DNA from: Clostridium sp. cel8 | GTDB taxonomy: Bacteria > Bacillota > Clostridia > Clostridiales > Clostridiaceae | NCBI RefSeq assembly: GCF_014050525.1 | Contig: NZ_JACGAG010000001.1 | Coordinates: 320,501-384,500, forward strand | Reading direction: 5' to 3' | Length of the DNA stretch: 64,000 bases | Shown: one piece after another, positions 36,294-44,842 of the stretch | Layout: every line of letters begins with the position of its first letter | Position numbering within the stretch: the stretch's first letter is position 1 | Made by a program: the position numbers and the translations under genes | Notes under the pieces: generated by a model | What the model saw: the letters and a program-made list of their open reading frames with translations, nothing else | Told to the model about the DNA's origin: nothing | Database searches by the model: none

Positions 36294-37646
36294 CTATAAT
36301 CCAAATTGATTTTTTAACGTAAGCAAATCAGAAATACCTATACCAGAATCTACAATAGCAGTTTGAAGAGTGTCCTGTTCAGCATCTGAAAGTGACTCAT
36401 ACTTTGACTTTATAGATGATACATCTTCACTGTAATCATAACTTGTATCTGAAGTGTAATTATCTATTGCTGTAATTGCACTTGAAATTATTGCCTTCTG
36501 GTTTGTGTCAAGTTTTGATGTATCTATAGATTTAAGTTTAGTAGATATTGATTTTAATTTAGAAACATCACTGGAACTTGAAGAAGAACTTCCACCTCCG
36601 CCACCGCCTGCAGATGGCTGAGTAGTACTTGTATCTGTAGCTTCTTCAACTATACTTTTAATAGTGAAAATAAGTGAATCTGGTACCGATGCTGTACCTC
36701 CTACTGCAATTATATCTGTATCTTTTTCTATATTTGATTTTATAAAGTTCTCTGTAGTTTCTGACAATGTGTTATAGGTTAGTATAACTGGTGAAGAAGT
36801 TTTGGCAGCCAGTGACGATACTGAAAGTGCATCTGCAAACTCATTTCCCTTTGGTCCATTTCCTCTAACTACATATAGCTTGTCAAATTTCATACTTGAT
36901 TTAAAATGATTAATTACACTTACATTTGTAGCATATCTATCATTTCCCATTAATCTAATTGGAGAAGGAAGTCCTGAAACTGAGCTATCTGATATAACTC
37001 CATCTCCACCTATCACATAGGAATTTTTTATTAAAGACTTGTTACTTGATATATAGTCTTTTACAGACTCAGGAATAGAATTTTTAGAAGTTAAAAGTAT
37101 TGGATATCCTTGACTTGCAGCTATTGGAGCAATAGATAGTGCATCTGCATAGCCTTCTCCTGAAGCTAGAACTATATCATTAAAACTTCCAAGTTCCTTT
37201 GCTGCCAAAACAGAAGTTTCATATCTGTCCTTACCGCCTATTCTAGTTACATTAAGTGACATATCAGTCTTTAGTTCATTTTCTATAGCAGTTGAAATTA
37301 CACCTGTGCCACCCATTTCTATTACATTTGATGCATTTAGCCTCTCAATTTCAGACTTCACACTGTCGCTTAGCTTGTCTTTAGATGTCAAAAGTATAGG
37401 TGCACCATACTTTTTTGCAATAGGTGCCGCACATAGAGCATCTGCATAACTTTGTCCATTTGCAAGTACTACATAATCAGAGCTTGTCCACCCTTCTTTA
37501 GACACAGCAGTAGAAGTTTCATACCTATCAGCTCCTCCAAGACGCAGCTCTGACGCAATAGCCTTTTGTGGAAGTGAAACTACCGCAGAAGACACGATAA
37601 ACATACCTGCAATAAGCTTAGAAATTATTTTCCTCTTCTTTTTCAT
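36294..37646 (-). CDS. Secreted CWB2-repeat cell-wall protein
   Basis: A 450-residue surface protein. A signal peptide (KKKRKIISKLIAGMFIVSSAVVSL, cleaved near AIA) is followed by three cell-wall-binding-repeat-2 units (each starting RLGG.DRYETS-like; about residues 35-320), which in C. difficile bind the anionic polymer PS-II. After a glycine/serine linker (AGGGGGGSSSSSSS) comes a ~100-residue helical tail of unknown role. The start chosen has GAGGGGTG upstream; a longer frame beginning in the 7-bp repeats (37688) is judged spurious. It sits beside the polysaccharide operon, which may make its anchor. Confidence 0.92.
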   Translation of the reverse strand: MKKKRKIISKLIAGMFIVSSAVVSLPQKAIASELRLGGADRYETSTAVSKEGWTSSDYVVLANGQSYADALCAAPIAKKYGAPILLTSKDKLSDSVKSEIERLNASNVIEMGGTGVISTAIENELKTDMSLNVTRIGGKDRYETSVLAAKELGSFNDIVLASGEGYADALSIAPIAASQGYPILLTSKNSIPESVKDYISSNKSLIKNSYVIGGDGVISDSSVSGLPSPIRLMGNDRYATNVSVINHFKSSMKFDKLYVVRGNGPKGNEFADALSVSSLAAKTSSPVILTYNTLSETTENFIKSNIEKDTDIIAVGGTASVPDSLIFTIKSIVEEATDTSTTQPSAGGGGGGSSSSSSSDVSKLKSISTKLKSIDTSKLDTNQKAIISSAITAIDNYTSDTSYDYSEDVSSIKSKYESLSDAEQDTLQTAIVDSGIGISDLLTLKNQFGL

Positions 37647-38557
37647 TAAAACACCCCTCTTTTTTAGTTCACAATTCACAGTGCACAATGCACAGTCTTA
37701 GTCAGTTCACAATTCACAATTCTCAGTTCACAATGATTGTTGGTTTTTTCAGTTTCACTTCAAAAACCTAAATTTTAGATTTTTCCTAAGAAAAATCATC
37801 CTCCATTGTGCATTGTGAATTCTTAATTGTGAATTGTCTTATCCAGTTCACAATTCTCAATTCACGATTCACAGTGATGGTTGGTTTTCTTCAGCATTGC
37901 TTCAGAAAAACCTATAATTTAGATTTTTCCCAAGAAAAATCATCCTCCTTATTCAGTTCACAATTCACAATTCTCAGTTCACAGTGGTGGTTGTTTTCTT
38001 CGTTTTACTTCAGAAAACTATATTTTAGATTTTTCCCAAGAAAAATCATCATTCATTGTGCATTGTGAATTCTTAATTGTGCATTGTGAGTTGTAAATTG
38101 TGAATTGACCTATTCAGTTCACAGTGCACAGTGCATAATTCACAATGATGGTAGTTTTCCTCCACTTTGTTTTGAAAAACTATATTTTAGATTTTTCCCA
38201 AGAAAAATCATCATTCATTGTGCATTGTGAATTCTTAATTGTGCATTGTCTTATCCAGTTCACAGTGCACAGTGCATAATTCACAATGATGGTAGTTTTT
38301 CTCCACTTTGTTTTGAAAAACTATATTTTAGATTTTTCCCTAAGAAAAATCATCATTCATTGTGCATTGTGAGTTGTGAATTCTTAATTGTCATAGTGCA
38401 TTGTAAATTGTGAATTGACCTATTCAGTTCACAGTGCACGATTCTCAATTCACAGTGGTGGTTGTTTTCTTCGTTTTACTTCAGAAAACTATATTTTAGA
38501 TTTTTCCCAAGAAAAATCATCATTCATTGTGCATTGTGAGTTGTGAATTCTTAATTG

Positions 38558-38908
38558 CTATAAGTTCTGCTTTGTTGTTTTAACTATAGCATTAAGTATT
38601 TTACATAGTTCTTTACATCTACACAATATATTATTGCCATCTTTACCAATATACCCTGTTTTCATTAAAAGTTCAATCCAATATTCTGTTTCATTTGCTT
38701 CTTTTAATGCTATATTCATCTTAGAAAGAAAATCCTTTTTAGATTGACCTCTTACCCCTTCTTTAACATTTGCACCAACACTCGTACCTGAACGAAGAAG
38801 TTGTTTTGACATAATATACTCACAATTATTTTCACTCAATCTTTTATACATATCAACTATATCAACCGCAAAATCAAATGACTTCTTCTCTACTAAATTT
38901 AAACCCAT
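38558..38908 (-). CDS. Four-helix-bundle protein (23S rRNA IVS / Avd-like family)
   Basis: A 116-residue helical protein of the family found in 23S rRNA intervening sequences and related to the Avd protein of diversity-generating retroelements. Typical sequences are SFDFAVDIVDMYKRL, QLLRSGTSVGANVKEG and SKKDFLSKMNIALKEANETEYWIELL. Family members form pentameric barrels that bind nucleic acid. It has AAGGAG before the ATG and a plausible promoter (TTGAAT, 17 bases, TAATAT near 38950-38980). It lies between units six and seven of the repeat array, and its stop is only a few bases from a heptad arm. Confidence 0.88.
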   Translation of the reverse strand: MGLNLVEKKSFDFAVDIVDMYKRLSENNCEYIMSKQLLRSGTSVGANVKEGVRGQSKKDFLSKMNIALKEANETEYWIELLMKTGYIGKDGNNILCRCKELCKILNAIVKTTKQNL

Positions 38909-39176
38909 ATAGAACTCCTTAATTGAATATTTATCTTAAATATTACCAATTCTGAAATAAATATTCAAATCAATTCACAGTGCACAGTGCATAATTCACA
39001 ATGTCGGTTGTTTTCTTCAGCTCTGCTTCAGAAAACCTATATTTTAGATTTTTCTCTAAGAAAAATCATCATTCATTGTGCATTGTGAGTTGTGAATTCT
39101 TAATTGTCATAGTGCATTGTAAATTGTGCATTGCTCTAAGTTGTGCATTGTGAATTCTTAATTGTGAATTGAAACA

Positions 39177-39208
39177 AAGTCCAGGATTTCTCCCAGACCT
39201 TGAGTATT
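39177..39208 (-). terminator. Extra copy of the CWB2 terminator inside the array
   Basis: AAGGTCTGGGAGAAATCCTGGACTTTG on the minus strand is nearly identical to the terminator at 39813-39845 and is followed by the same heptad arm, but no coding gene precedes it. It suggests duplication of a terminator-plus-arm block, or loss of an earlier gene here. Confidence 0.6.
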
Positions 39209-39812
39209 TTTTATTCTTCATTAATATATATTCATATAATAGCCTGTATTCTCATAGTCATTAATTTAGTTTATAATTAAAAATTAATAGTTAATACTTG
39301 ATGTTGCTTTTTTCAGTTTCGCTTCAGAAAAACCTATAATTTTAGATTTTTCCCAAAGAAAAATCATCCTCCTTATTCAGTTCACAGTGAACAGTGCATA
39401 ATTCACAATGATGGTAGTTTTTCTCCACTTTGTTTTGAAAAACTATATTTTAGATTTTTCCCAAAGAAAAATCATCATTCATTGTGATTTGTGCATTGTA
39501 AATTGTGAATTTCTCTAAGTTGTGATTTGTGCATTGTAAATTGTGAATTGTCTTATCCAGTTCACAGTTCTCAATTCTCAATTCTCAATGGATGTTGGTT
39601 TTTTCAGTTTCACTTCAAAAAACCTAAATTTTAGATTTTTCCCAAAGAAAAATCATCATTCATTGTGCATCGTGAATTGTAAATTGTGAATTGTCTTATC
39701 CAGTTCACAGTGATTGTTGCTTTTTTCAGCTTCACTTCAAAAACCTAAATTTTAGATTTTTCCTATGAAAAATCATCATTCATTGTGAACTGTGCATTCT
39801 TAATTGTGAATT

Positions 39813-39845
39813 AAAAAAAAGTCCAGGATTTCTCCCAGACTTTGT
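39813..39845 (-). terminator. Intrinsic terminator of the larger CWB2 gene
   Basis: On the minus strand AAAGTCTGGGA-GAAA-TCCTGGACTTT forms an 11-bp stem with two wobble pairs followed by TTTTT. It is 15-45 bases past the stop codon and immediately joins the repeat array. Confidence 0.88.
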
Positions 39846-39859
39846 TTCTTAGGGTTATG

Positions 39860-41737
39860 TTAATTTGCTTTATTAACATTTATATACACATAATCTCCGT
39901 TGCTTAAAGTTACTTTATATCTTCCTGTGAAGTTAGTGGTGCTATTATCTGAATTATCAGGGAAAATAAAGTCATATATATCATTTACTGCATTCTCAAC
40001 TTTTTCGCCAGATTTTATATTAAGAGATTCTCCAGTAACGCTAGCTATTTCTAATGTAAGTTTAGATTCATCATTATCTCCATAATAAATAGTATAAGTC
40101 AACTTTGCTGGATCATCTGCTATATCTTTTCCTTCAGTATTATGTTCAAAATAAGCATCTATCTGACCTTTTAATTCAGTTTTAAATGTATTATATCCAT
40201 CTGCAATATCTTTATCTTCTATTAAAGTTTTAATAGCCTCTGGGTTTAAGTTTCCTTTTAAAGTCCCACTTTGATAAAAATATTGTGATCCTAAACTTCC
40301 CAAAAATGTTTTTACTGACATTCCGTTAATCTTAAGATTTTTAAAGCTATTATCCAACTTATTATTAATTCTCTTAACATCAGATTTTAATTTAGCTTCA
40401 CCTTTATCAGATAAGGTTTCCTTATCAGTTGATCCACTATTAGTTAATCCATATCTACTTTTAGCATTACTAAATATTCCTGCTATGGTAGTTACTTTAC
40501 TTCCTTGATCTTTAAGATCTATATTTATAGCATTAGAATCATCATTATATTTTCCACCTAAGTCTATTCCAAAGAAACTATTATACAAATCTCCACTAGT
40601 ATCATTTACTCTAGTTAAATAATCCTCATATATACTATTTAGTAATCCACCTGCTCTAAACTCATTCATCAAATTCTCACCGCTTGTGCTTGAACTGCTT
40701 GAGCTGCTTGAGCTACTTCCACCGCCGCCGCTTGTGCTTGATTTTGTTATTGCACTTTCAAGGTCGGATATGATTGAGTCTGGAAGAACTGCGGATCCTC
40801 CAAGGGCTTCTATTGTAACTCCACTGTCTACAAGGTCTTCAAATAATTCTTTAGTGTATGGGCTTACGCTGCCTGATGTTGCTGTTATTACAAGTGCACT
40901 TTTTTCTTTAGCTGCAAGTGCTGCACCTGTGAGGGAATCGGAGAATTCATCTCCACGTGCTACAAATACTTTATTGAAGTTTAAGCTGCTCTCAAATGCT
41001 TCAACTATAGCTTCGTTTGTTTCATATCTATCAGCTCCGCCAAGTCTTTCTGGATTTGGCAATTTATTTAGAATTGAATCACTTATTACTCCACTTCCAC
41101 CAACTACATAACTCTTTGTTATGTTTGAATTTGATTCTATGTAATCAGCTGAAACTTGTGGCAATTCTGTAGATCTTGTTAATATTATAGGATCTCCTTC
41201 AATTGCTGCAATTGGTGCTGCAGAAAGTGCATCTGGGAAGTTTAATCCATTTGCAACAAATACTTCGCTTGGAGAGCCCAGTGCTTTTGCAATTTTAACT
41301 GAAGTTTCAAATCTGTCAGCTCCGCCGTATCTTTCAACGTCAGATGTAACTTGTGATTTTATAGCGTTTTGCACACCTTCTGTAACTACTCCATCTCCAC
41401 CAACAATAATAACGTGTTTTGCATTTAATCTTTTCATTTCAGCAAGTGTTTCTGAATTTAATGAATTAGTTTCTGTTAAAAGTATAGGTGCATCTTTAGC
41501 CTTTGCAAGTGGTACTGCACAAAGTGCATCTGCATAGCTTTCTCCATTTGCAAGTACTACATAATCAGAGCTTGTCCATCCTTCCTCTGAAACTTCTACT
41601 GCTGTTTCATATCTGTCAGATCCAGCTAGTCTTTCTGTACTTGCTGCTTTTACGCCAGTTGTTGGAACAACAGCAGTTGAAACAACTAGAGTTGCAATAC
41701 CACAAGCTGACAAAAACTTTTTATTATTTTTTTGCAT
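39860..41737 (-). CDS. Secreted CWB2-repeat surface protein with large C-terminal domain
   Basis: A 625-residue surface protein: signal peptide ending near GVKA/AST, three CWB2 repeats (starts RLAGSDRYETA, RYGGADRFETS, RLGGADRYETN; about residues 35-325), a GGGGSSSSSSSSS linker (about 340) and a ~270-residue C-terminal domain. That domain has no recognised motif (GIDLGGKYNDDSNAINIDL; AKLTYTIYYGDNDESKLTLEIAS). The repeats should hold it on the wall polymer. The ATG giving MQKNNKK was chosen because GGAGGT is six bases upstream; the earlier ATG touches it. Similar architecture to the other CWB2 protein suggests paralogues. Confidence 0.92.
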   Translation of the reverse strand: MQKNNKKFLSACGIATLVVSTAVVPTTGVKAASTERLAGSDRYETAVEVSEEGWTSSDYVVLANGESYADALCAVPLAKAKDAPILLTETNSLNSETLAEMKRLNAKHVIIVGGDGVVTEGVQNAIKSQVTSDVERYGGADRFETSVKIAKALGSPSEVFVANGLNFPDALSAAPIAAIEGDPIILTRSTELPQVSADYIESNSNITKSYVVGGSGVISDSILNKLPNPERLGGADRYETNEAIVEAFESSLNFNKVFVARGDEFSDSLTGAALAAKEKSALVITATSGSVSPYTKELFEDLVDSGVTIEALGGSAVLPDSIISDLESAITKSSTSGGGGSSSSSSSSSSTSGENLMNEFRAGGLLNSIYEDYLTRVNDTSGDLYNSFFGIDLGGKYNDDSNAINIDLKDQGSKVTTIAGIFSNAKSRYGLTNSGSTDKETLSDKGEAKLKSDVKRINNKLDNSFKNLKINGMSVKTFLGSLGSQYFYQSGTLKGNLNPEAIKTLIEDKDIADGYNTFKTELKGQIDAYFEHNTEGKDIADDPAKLTYTIYYGDNDESKLTLEIASVTGESLNIKSGEKVENAVNDIYDFIFPDNSDNSTTNFTGRYKVTLSNGDYVYINVNKAN

Positions 41738-41780
41738 ATTCATACCTCCAATTATTTTATAAATCCAATATACATTTTAT

Positions 41781-41829
41781 TATATATGATGACATATGGT
41801 ACATGTCATTGTATATGTCATCATATATA
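41781..41829. promoter_or_regulatory. 17-bp inverted repeat in the CWB2 leader
   Basis: TATATATGATGACATAT (41781-41797) and its exact complement ATATGTCATCATATATA (41813-41829) flank a 15-base loop that carries another TGTCA (ACATGTCAT). It lies 44 bases before the start codon. It could be an operator with three TGACATA-like half sites or an mRNA-stabilising 5' hairpin. Confidence 0.65.
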
Positions 41830-42076
41830 TAAATATCTTTATTTAAACACATTCCAAAGTACTAATTGTTAAAATATTTTTCAATATACATTTCTCCATA
41901 TATTATATAGTTTGTATTATTATCGTTGTCTATTAAAATATCTTTATATATAGTTTATTAGATTGTTTTAATCATAGTTAATTTTAGAATTAATTTTAGA
42001 TAGATATTATGGTAACAGTATTACTATATTCTACAAAACTATAAAATATCCTCCTAAAATATATAATAAAAACATT
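41830..42076. other. AT-rich gap between CWB2 gene and sigma-like genes
   Basis: Very AT-rich sequence with no open frame of note. It must contain the promoter of the leftward CWB2 gene and the end of the sigma-like operon. No convincing -35/-10 pair or terminator stem was read. Confidence 0.4.
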
Positions 42077-42664
42077 TTATTTATAAAATTTGTTAAAAAA
42101 TTCTTTAAGCTTTTTAAGTGCTTTTCTCTTTATATACACTGCATTTCTATAACTCATATCATTTTCAATAGCGTATTTCTTAAGTGATATGCCTTCAAAA
42201 AAGTATTTTTCTATTAAATCCCTCTCTTTTTCAGAAAGCATTCCAATTGCCTTTTTCAAAAATTTAATTTTCTCCTTATGCAAAAAGTTTTTTTCACCTT
42301 CGTAATCTTCATTTTCAGATACAAATGTATTTACTAGTTCATCTCCATTTTCATTTTTACTGTATATACTGCAATAACTTGGTTTATTTAGACTTTGTCT
42401 TATTCTGTAAAATAATTCTCGCTTCATAGCAGTTTTTACATAAGCTGGAAAGCTTGTACCACATTTTTTATACAATTGAACACTTCTCATAAGAGCCATA
42501 TTTGTCACCTGCATAAGGTCATCTAAATCCCAACCCTTTATATATGTCCTATTACAGAGTTTTAGTGCCAACCACTTAAATCTTTTCAATATTTCCTCCA
42601 TAGCTTCTCTATCTCCGGATTTTGCCATATCAACTAAATCCTCAAGTAAATAATCATTATACAT
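42077..42664 (-). CDS. Sigma-70-family factor (group 4/5-like)
   Basis: A 195-residue sigma factor. Region 2 is visible at about residues 20-95 (WDLDDLMQVTNMALMRSVQLYKK, then SFPAYVKTAMKRELFYRIR) and region 4 at about 140-190 (GMLSEKERDLIEKYFFEG, ISLKKYAIENDMSYRNAVYIKRKALKKLKE). It resembles the UviA/TcdR-type or ECF-like factors of clostridia that control toxins, bacteriocins or surface genes. It is 19 bases downstream of a second sigma-like gene and next to the CWB2 genes. Targets are unknown. Confidence 0.85.
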   Translation of the reverse strand: MYNDYLLEDLVDMAKSGDREAMEEILKRFKWLALKLCNRTYIKGWDLDDLMQVTNMALMRSVQLYKKCGTSFPAYVKTAMKRELFYRIRQSLNKPSYCSIYSKNENGDELVNTFVSENEDYEGEKNFLHKEKIKFLKKAIGMLSEKERDLIEKYFFEGISLKKYAIENDMSYRNAVYIKRKALKKLKEFFNKFYK

Positions 42665-42683
42665 ATCTATTCTCCTTTAAATA

Positions 42684-43277
42684 TCAAATTGCATCAAAAT
42701 ACTCATAGTAGCTAATATCACTTTTTTTCTTTACTTTCTTCTTTATTCTGTAGAACATCTGTTTTGCAGCATTGTAGTTTTCTCCCTTTATTTTACAGTA
42801 ATCCTTTACTGTGCCGTATATTCTAAGTCCATACATAAGTTTCTTCTCTCTTTCTGAAAACTCAATACTATTTATAAGATCTTCAAAAAGTATCTTATTT
42901 ATCATCTTGTTTTCAATTTTAGACATCCCATTACACTTGTTATTTAAGTACTCTACTGCATTTTCATCTTCACAATCAACAAATGTTGCTTTATCCAGTT
43001 TTATAACATTTCTTATATAATTTGAAATCACACTAATTATAATTTTTTTGCTATATGCTTTAAATTGTATAAATGTAGATCCTTTAAATTTTTCTTTATA
43101 TAGCACAATCTTTTCTATAGATTCAATTATAATGTCCTCTTTATACATATATCCGCAGTGTTTATATATATATTCCCTATATATTTTATTCACTAAAGAC
43201 AAAATGTAATTTCCCATTTCTTCAACTTCTTCTCCATTGCAATCAAGCAGTTCTGTTATTAACACTTTAATATTCAA
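42684..43277 (-). CDS. Divergent sigma-like protein
   Basis: A 197-residue protein with the layout of a sigma factor but weaker matches: GSTFIQFKAYSKKIIISVISNYIR looks like region 2.3-2.4 and GLRIYGTVKDYCKIKGENYNAAKQMFYRIKKKVKKK like region 4. The start is a TTG with GGGGGAAA upstream. The next gene on the same strand is a clearer sigma factor. A paired or two-subunit arrangement as in B. subtilis SigO-RsoA is possible but only inferred. Confidence 0.65.
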   Translation of the reverse strand: MNIKVLITELLDCNGEEVEEMGNYILSLVNKIYREYIYKHCGYMYKEDIIIESIEKIVLYKEKFKGSTFIQFKAYSKKIIISVISNYIRNVIKLDKATFVDCEDENAVEYLNNKCNGMSKIENKMINKILFEDLINSIEFSEREKKLMYGLRIYGTVKDYCKIKGENYNAAKQMFYRIKKKVKKKSDISYYEYFDAI

Positions 43278-43423
43278 AATAATTTCCCCCTATAAACATT
43301 TTTATACCTCCCTTTTTTATGTAATAAAATACATATAATTACATTTATAACGTATAAGACTATATATTTCACTTTTTAGTAACGCTTTTTTTATAATTTT
43401 TTTATATTTTTTACAAAAATTCA

Positions 43424-43450
43424 AAAGGGGATGCAAAAATGCACCCCCCT
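43424..43450 (-). terminator. Intrinsic terminator after DUF2922 gene
   Basis: GGGGGGTGCATTTTTGCATCCCC followed by TTTTG on the minus strand, 8 bases after the DUF2922 stop. It separates the two small genes from the sigma-like operon. Confidence 0.8.
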
Positions 43451-43457
43451 TTTACTA

Positions 43458-43676
43458 CTATTTTACATTTAGTTCAGTAGTTTGATTTTCTATAATATGT
43501 GCAGAATCTATAGTTTTAAAATCAAATCCATTGTATTGAAATATATTATTAGTAAGTATGACCTGCATTGAAGCTTTTACTTCCTCCTCTGTCAATCCAT
43601 CTTTTGCATTTGAAATTCTAATTGAACCTTTTTTACCTTCCTCATTTAAAAAACTCATTACAAGTGTCCTTGTCAT
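43458..43676 (-). CDS. DUF2922 family protein
   Basis: A 72-residue protein of the DUF2922 family (TRTLVMSFLNEEGKKGSIRI; then DGLTEEEVKASMQVIL). Such proteins are usually encoded next to DUF1659 genes in Bacilli and Clostridia; no function is known. It follows the DUF1659 gene by 20 bases. Confidence 0.85.
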   Translation of the reverse strand: MTRTLVMSFLNEEGKKGSIRISNAKDGLTEEEVKASMQVILTNNIFQYNGFDFKTIDSAHIIENQTTELNVK

Positions 43677-43696
43677 TTAACATTCCCCCTTTAAAT

Positions 43697-43918
43697 TTAA
43701 GCAGTTATATCATTTTCATCTACTTTTATTATTTCACCTAAAGGCTTTCCTATAAGCTTTTCTACCTCTAGTGCAGTATTGTAGATTTCTTCATCAGATG
43801 CAGTAAGTTTTATTTTTGAGAATCTCTGTGATTTTATTATGTCATTTCCACTATCATCCACCCCATCTTGATATTTTAATACTAATGAACTCTGCAATTT
43901 TGTTGATTTAGCAGCCAT
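43697..43918 (-). CDS. DUF1659 family protein
   Basis: A 73-residue protein of the DUF1659 family (LVLKYQDGVDDSGNDIIKSQ; KIKLTASDEEIYNTALEVEKLIG). The ATG at 43918 follows AGGAGTG; the longer frame to 43960 lacks a ribosome site. It is paired with the DUF2922 gene and close to the sigma-like genes, a grouping seen elsewhere in clostridia but not explained. Confidence 0.85.
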   Translation of the reverse strand: MAAKSTKLQSSLVLKYQDGVDDSGNDIIKSQRFSKIKLTASDEEIYNTALEVEKLIGKPLGEIIKVDENDITA

Positions 43919-44067
43919 TTTATCACTCCTTTCACTCAATATATATGCACCACATTCCAATATAGGAAATGATTATTTTACTTGTACTATTTTTAATGTT
44001 AATGTACACTATATCCATGGAAATAATAAATCCAAAAATACTTAAACAGATACAGGTGATGGTATAA

Positions 44068-44772
44068 ATGAAGAAAAAAAATATTTTATTCTGGATATCT
44101 ATAATTTTGAACATAGCTTTTATTTCTTATGGAATACACATGATTTACACAAATAAATCAAATAAATATTCTAAAAATCCTCCTTCAAAGGTAACTGGAA
44201 AATCAATTATAAAAAATCCATATTACCTTGCAAAGGAAAGTCAGTTTGAAACACTTTCAATAGGTAAAAATGATATAGTTTTCCTAGGGGACAGTATAAC
44301 AAACAGATCTCAATGGGAAGAGCTTTTTAAAAAGCAAAACATAAAGAACAGGGGAATTGATGGAGATACTACAGATGGTATTTTAAATAGGCTAGACACT
44401 ATAACAAAGGGTCAGCCAAAAAAAATATTTCTAATGATAGGAATAAACGATCTTCTACACGGAGAAAGCACCTCTCATGTACTATCAAATTATAATAAAA
44501 TATTAGACAAAATAAGGTCTTCATCTCCAAACACAATTATATATGTACAAAGTATACTACCAAATAATAGATTAAAATCAGACGATGACATAGAATTTAT
44601 AAATGAAAATCTTGAAAAGTCAGCCAATGGTAAAAATATTGTGTATATAGACCTTTTCCAGAAATTTGTACAAAACAACAGACTGCCTCTTGAATATACC
44701 TATGACGGTACCCATTTAAATGGAACTGCCTATTTAATATGGAAAAGTGAAATAGCTAAATACATAGAGTAA
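44068..44772 (+). CDS. SGNH/GDSL-family hydrolase, membrane-anchored
   Basis: A 234-residue lipase/acylhydrolase-like protein with an N-terminal membrane or signal helix (ILFWISIILNIAFISYGIHMI). The SGNH blocks are visible: block I VFLGDSIT (catalytic serine), block II GIDGDTTDG, block III IFLMIGINDLL and block V YDGTHLNGTAY (Asp and His). It probably removes acyl groups from a surface polymer or lipid outside the cell. Confidence 0.9.
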   Translation: MKKKNILFWISIILNIAFISYGIHMIYTNKSNKYSKNPPSKVTGKSIIKNPYYLAKESQFETLSIGKNDIVFLGDSITNRSQWEELFKKQNIKNRGIDGDTTDGILNRLDTITKGQPKKIFLMIGINDLLHGESTSHVLSNYNKILDKIRSSSPNTIIYVQSILPNNRLKSDDDIEFINENLEKSANGKNIVYIDLFQKFVQNNRLPLEYTYDGTHLNGTAYLIWKSEIAKYIE

Positions 44773-44788
44773 AATATAATTTATAAAT

Positions 44789-44826
44789 ACAAAAGGTAAC
44801 TACATCACTCTGTAGTTACCTTTTTA
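44789..44826. terminator. Bidirectional terminator
   Basis: AAAGGTAACTACA/TGTAGTTACCTTT forms a 13-bp stem with a short loop, with T-runs on both strands. It serves the SGNH gene from the left and the FAH-family gene from the right. Confidence 0.88.
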
Positions 44827-44842
44827 TCACTTTCCGCTATTT

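Larger units (their letters stand above)
37665..39812. repeat. Eleven-copy structured repeat array with complementary heptad arms
   Basis: Eleven same-orientation units, each with a conserved core of ~65 bases. The core holds two hairpins: GGTTTT...AAAACC, and GATTTTTCCCAAGAAAAATC. Cores are flanked by heptad arms: TTCACAATTCACA types on the left and the complementary TGTGCATTGTGAATT types on the right, so each unit can fold as a long stem carrying two hairpins. Second-hairpin positions: 37776, 37921, 38027, 38188, 38330, 38497, 39046, 39343, 39451, 39632, 39751. Unit spacing is about 105-170 bp apart from the gene-bearing gap. It lies between two CWB2 genes and contains the four-helix-bundle gene (38558-38908). 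Confidence 0.9.

Noticed and set aside
37647..37688. Longer start for the CWB2 protein
   Set aside because: The extra N-terminal residues come from heptad repeat DNA and would bury the signal peptide; the internal ATG has a good ribosome site.
37808..38068. Open frame through the repeat array (86 codons)
   Set aside because: It is a translation of repeat DNA with no ribosome site and no conserved-protein character.
37665..39812. CRISPR array
   Set aside because: Units are longer and more variable than CRISPR repeats, arms are self-complementary heptads, the intervals are repeats of each other rather than unique spacers, and no cas gene is present.
40686..41111. 141-codon plus-strand frame
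   Set aside because: It lies antisense to the CWB2 gene and is a shadow of its biased codon use.
43932..44114. Small hydrophobic minus-strand frame
   Set aside because: It overlaps the start of the SGNH gene and the promoter region and has no ribosome site; probably chance in AT-rich DNA.
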